Positions 60,658-64,000 of a stretch of DNA of 64,000 bases are shown here, in pieces. A model generated the notes under the pieces. The model made no database searches, had not been told where the DNA came from, and worked only from the letters and a program-made list of their open reading frames with translations. The stretch is taken from positions 18,125,612-18,189,611 of the forward strand of contig OZ038392.1 of NCBI GenBank assembly GCA_964036045.1, written 5' to 3'. This stretch comes from Eutreptiella sp. 'Long Island Sound 2002' (lineage: Eukaryota; Euglenozoa; Euglenophyceae; Eutreptiales; Eutreptiaceae). How positions within the stretch are numbered: the stretch's first letter is position 1; each line of letters begins with the position of its first letter. The position numbers were made by a program, and so were the translations under genes.

Positions 60658-63600
60658 ATGGACGCTGCAAAACGGAGACGAACCAACGACACCGGTTATG
60701 TAAACGTCAACCAGGGTATACAGGGTGACAGCAATGAACTGACGATCAGATGCGGCGAGCGAGGTGGTCTGCATCTGACCAGGGACGGCACGTTCCTCGT
60801 GTCCCAGCAGCTGTTATCCGAAATGACCGACATACAGACACTGCAACTCGGGGACACGGCGACCGAGACCCTACTGGACACGGTCTCTGCGAACCTGAAT
60901 GTCATACAGTACCGGAGATCGGACACGGACCCCCACCCGCGCTACGCAGTATCCGTGGACGACCTGAGGACCAACGTGCCAAGCCTGGTCGACGGCGACG
61001 GCGTCGTCTACGGGGGCTTCGTCCCCCTGTTGACACTACTGGCGAAACGCCAGCGGGTCATCAACCAGACAGTACCGAAAACCGCGGTGGGTGAAATAGC
61101 CCTGATCGACGGCTACGCCTTCGTGGACATATATCAGACACACGGCAGTGATCTGGTGCAGACACTCACAGGTGAGGCATTTGGTGTGGCGGTGCGCCAC
61201 ATACCCCCGACACCGACGACGGGCCTGCAGCTCGCAATCACCACGGACGTGTGCCAGGCCTACGACGGGCGGGTGTTCCTGATCCTCGACACCGGGAGCA
61301 ACGAGACGCAGGGCAGCATCCACTACTCCATCGCGGTGGGGGCGGGGGGCTCGGCCCCACGGGCGACGTTGTACAGCGGGGTGGGATTCACCGGGACGGC
61401 CATCGACCTGGATTCACCCGGTTGGTACAGGGACCTGGGCCCACTGACCGTTGGTTCCGTGTACGTGCCGTTCGGCCGGAGTGTGTCCTTGTACGCGACA
61501 GGCGACTCGGGCCCCTTGGACCCCTCCGGGGTGGTGCTGCCACCACTCCACCTGCACTCGAGCGTCAGCGACCTGGGGGCGCTACCGGTCGACACATACT
61601 GGCTGACGTGGGGGGCAGTCCGGTCCGCCGTGGTGGGCGCCGGCGGGACCGGAGCCGTCCCGATCCCGGGCGCCGCGTCCGTTGCACCCCTCTCGCTGCG
61701 ACCCTTCCCGGTCGACGTAGACCCACGGGTGCCCATCCACTGGCTCGACGCCTGGGCGTCCGGCACCCTCCTCAGCAACCGCGCCAGTCGCGCGGTGGTC
61801 GCCAGAGATGGTGACCCTGTCGACCTGTGGGAGTACGCGGGTGGGCCGTCGTCCACCTGGCCGGCGATGGCCACCGGCGCGACGAAACCCGTGTACCACA
61901 TCAGCAAGCTTGACGGGTTACCCGCCGTATCGTTCCCGGATGACACGACGCGGCTGTTGCTCGACCTGCGCGGCAACAACACCCCCCGCATGGTCAACAC
62001 GACCGTGTTCCTGGTGGTCGACGCGTCCGGCATGGTGAACGACGGCGTTCTTCTCGGGTCCGTCGGGACCGGCGAGGTTGTGGTGCCCGGGTCACTGCGG
62101 CTCGAGGCCAGGCTGCACCAGACACTGCACCTGTACCAGTCCTCGGACAGCAACCAGCTACCAGACAACGCGATCACAACCAATCGGACCACCTCCACCC
62201 CGGATACCAGAATGGTCATCGCGTTCCGCGTCACAGAGCAAGCGGGCGACCTGACACTCACCCTCTACGACTACGACACATCGAACCCACAGACGCTGCT
62301 GTACCAGGGCGTGACACCCAGGGAATTCGCGAGGGCCGCGCACGCGAACGTCACCCATCTCCAGATTGGCGCTGCGGGTGTGCACATCCACGAGCTACGG
62401 GTGTACCCCGCATCACTGGAGACGAACGACGTGGCGGCGGTCATGACACAGCTGCAGTCCAAGTGGCCGGTATCGATACCAAAGAGGGACCTCACGTGGG
62501 CGTGGTACGACTTCGCAGACCCGACGCGAATGTCGTCCGACGAAACCGGAGCAAGCCTGGGGGTCAACCACAACGACAACGTGCGGTTCGTCAAGGACAA
62601 GTCCGGGAACGGTAGGAACATGTCGAATACCATTAACCACGCATACTACGTGGACGGAAGTCACCCACTGGCCATCAACAGCACGGGCGTCCTCCGACTG
62701 GAGGTGGGGCCGGCCATAAGCGACACGCTGCGTTACGCACTGGCAACGAATGCCCCGACGCAGATGTCGCGTCTCCTGGTATTCCGGACCCAAAGCTTCG
62801 GTTCCTCGTACTCCATACACCCATCAACAACCGATAGCAGGAGCCATCTACTGGACAGTCAGCGAAGAACGCGGGGCGTGTTCGCATCGGATCTTCCCAG
62901 TCCTGATCCTAACCAAGGCCCACAGTTCTACGACGAACCGCTGAATAATAAGCTAGTGGTGTCGTACGCGTCGTACTACGAGGACGCGCAGGGTAACACC
63001 ATCGTGACGACACACCGGTTTAATACACTCGAAACCGCGGGTGCAGTGCAACGGACAGGAAACAACGCCTGGTTCTCGTCGGGGAACTACATGCGGTGTG
63101 GCATCCAAGGGATACAAACCGAAACGACCGATTGGTGCCTTGCCGAGGTCATCTACTGGTCGACCGCGCTCGACCAGGGGTCACTCCAGCAACTCCGCCT
63201 CTACCTGGCCCAGAAGTGGGGATGGGTGGATCTCGCCTCGGCCGTGCGACAGCCCGTTGCCACGCCCCTCCTGCTACACCTGGACGCATCTGACACCAAC
63301 ACGCTGTACACGGACGAAGCGGGTACCCAGGCCGTCACCGTGGCAGGTGACCCTATCCGGTTCATCGCCGACAAGAGCGGCAACGGGAACCACGCGGTAC
63401 GATGGGTCTACATGTCCGCGGACGACGGGGCCATCACCTGGAGCGACGCAGCAGCAGCGACCGGCTCGGCGACCGGCGCGATACGCGGCAACAGCGTCGC
63501 AACCGGTGCGTTCGAATACACCGTCCCCCGGCTCCTCAGGAGCATCAATACAAAAATGCAACAATCGGGTGCCACACTGGTCCTAACCATGAAATTTCCA

Positions 63601-64000
63601 CCCTTCGCCGACTTTACCGGTGACAACTACAAATACATCAAGCACCCGTTCAGCCCCGTGGACGGGGGCTTGAATATCATGGACGGGAATGCCCGGGTGG
63701 TGGAACGTTTCGGGTACGGTTTCAGATTCCAGACCGGGGCTGTGTGGGACCCGATCACAACATTCACGGATGCACCCATCCTCTACGTGGTTGTAGCGGG
63801 TGATTCCTCACAGCAAACGTCCATGTGGGTGAACGGGAAACAGAAGAGCTTGATGTCGTACGACCCCTCCTTTTTGGACTACTACTACTCCCTCGGTGAT
63901 TTACCGACATCTGCTGGGTGGTATGGCGACCTGCTAGAGCTCCGGGTGTACGACAGGCCATTTGAGGGTACAGAGCTCACCAGCCTCAACAACGAGCTCA
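60658..64000 (+). CDS. Long multi-domain LamG-like structural protein, partial
   Basis: An uninterrupted frame of 1,114 codons from ATG (MDAAKRRRTNDTG) runs off the window. The N-terminal ~230 residues are beta-rich. Residues ~235-282 form a beta-gamma-crystallin-like Greek-key motif (RATLYSGVGFTGTAIDLD ... SVYVPFGRSVSLYATGD). Three concanavalin A/LamG-like jelly-roll units follow (about 362-605, 615-850, 865-1,114). Each starts with a W/L-D-(A/F)-(W/A/S) segment and the last two carry DKSGNG(R/N); each ends in a VIYW- or ELRVY-type strand plus helix (LQQLRLYLAQKWGW in unit two). Such arrays occur in fibre, tail or adhesin proteins of large DNA viruses and would bind glycans. No signal peptide or membrane span is visible. 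The C-terminus is not seen. Confidence 0.85.
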   Translation, partial: MDAAKRRRTNDTGYVNVNQGIQGDSNELTIRCGERGGLHLTRDGTFLVSQQLLSEMTDIQTLQLGDTATETLLDTVSANLNVIQYRRSDTDPHPRYAVSVDDLRTNVPSLVDGDGVVYGGFVPLLTLLAKRQRVINQTVPKTAVGEIALIDGYAFVDIYQTHGSDLVQTLTGEAFGVAVRHIPPTPTTGLQLAITTDVCQAYDGRVFLILDTGSNETQGSIHYSIAVGAGGSAPRATLYSGVGFTGTAIDLDSPGWYRDLGPLTVGSVYVPFGRSVSLYATGDSGPLDPSGVVLPPLHLHSSVSDLGALPVDTYWLTWGAVRSAVVGAGGTGAVPIPGAASVAPLSLRPFPVDVDPRVPIHWLDAWASGTLLSNRASRAVVARDGDPVDLWEYAGGPSSTWPAMATGATKPVYHISKLDGLPAVSFPDDTTRLLLDLRGNNTPRMVNTTVFLVVDASGMVNDGVLLGSVGTGEVVVPGSLRLEARLHQTLHLYQSSDSNQLPDNAITTNRTTSTPDTRMVIAFRVTEQAGDLTLTLYDYDTSNPQTLLYQGVTPREFARAAHANVTHLQIGAAGVHIHELRVYPASLETNDVAAVMTQLQSKWPVSIPKRDLTWAWYDFADPTRMSSDETGASLGVNHNDNVRFVKDKSGNGRNMSNTINHAYYVDGSHPLAINSTGVLRLEVGPAISDTLRYALATNAPTQMSRLLVFRTQSFGSSYSIHPSTTDSRSHLLDSQRRTRGVFASDLPSPDPNQGPQFYDEPLNNKLVVSYASYYEDAQGNTIVTTHRFNTLETAGAVQRTGNNAWFSSGNYMRCGIQGIQTETTDWCLAEVIYWSTALDQGSLQQLRLYLAQKWGWVDLASAVRQPVATPLLLHLDASDTNTLYTDEAGTQAVTVAGDPIRFIADKSGNGNHAVRWVYMSADDGAITWSDAAAATGSATGAIRGNSVATGAFEYTVPRLLRSINTKMQQSGATLVLTMKFPPFADFTGDNYKYIKHPFSPVDGGLNIMDGNARVVERFGYGFRFQTGAVWDPITTFTDAPILYVVVAGDSSQQTSMWVNGKQKSLMSYDPSFLDYYYSLGDLPTSAGWYGDLLELRVYDRPFEGTELTSLNNEL

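Noticed and set aside
61323-62261. 312-codon minus-strand ORF
   Set aside because: Antisense shadow of the LamG-array gene, whose protein features and third-position pattern are on the plus strand.

Overview
The window looks like a nuclear chromosome segment of a protist or alga. It has GT-AG introns of about 60-110 nt, short TTAGGG/CCCTAA tracts, several large satellite arrays, a tyrosine-recombinase retrotransposon and one clearly spliced cellular gene. Interleaved with these are gene-dense, GC-rich, mostly intron-poor stretches (about 24.5-39.05 kb and 59.4-64.0 kb) that resemble large DNA virus sequence integrated in the genome. I cannot name the species, and the viral origin is an inference from gene style and content (virion-like beta-rich proteins, a divergent kinase, membrane-protein families, many orphan ORFs), not from a diagnostic hallmark gene.

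Layout. 0-9.5 kb: no convincing gene; a 41-bp minisatellite (1.1-2.1 kb), several dispersed repeats and a short TTAGGG tract at 6.38 kb. 9.5-20.9 kb: a satellite of ~190-210 bp monomers with a 994-bp higher-order repeat, interrupted by a truncated retrotransposon end (17.98-19.03 kb). 20.9-24.2 kb: a longer copy of that element on the minus strand, encoding a tyrosine recombinase, reverse transcriptase and RNase H. 24.25-39.05 kb: the first virus-like island, with a beta-rich candidate structural protein, a Cys-repeat protein, a protein kinase, a membrane-protein cluster remodelled by a 782-bp tandem duplication, a GNAT acetyltransferase, and a spliced RanBP2-like/CW/ARID chromatin-type gene at its right edge. 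39.27 kb: four CCCTAA units. 39.4-50.3 kb: a ~155-bp satellite carrying TTACCTAAAG decamers. 51.1-55.5 kb: a minus-strand cellular gene of about ten exons (nuclear, acidic/basic, zinc-ribbon) with near-duplicate small exons and a 156-bp minisatellite in its large intron. 56.4-59.3 kb: a 210-bp satellite. 59.35 kb: a tRNA-Asn-like gene. 59.4-64 kb: a second virus-like stretch ending in a very long multi-domain (beta-gamma-crystallin-like plus three LamG-like units) protein that runs off the window.

Links between regions. A 13-residue motif of the long 60.7-64 kb protein recurs at 36.8 kb with only synonymous nucleotide differences, tying the two virus-like stretches together. Within the first island, pieces of one multi-pass membrane gene occur as an intact copy, a chimeric copy, an inverted frameshifted copy and probable 3'-end fragments, so that island has been actively rearranged. 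Most long ORFs inside the satellites are by-products of repeat periodicity and are not annotated as genes.
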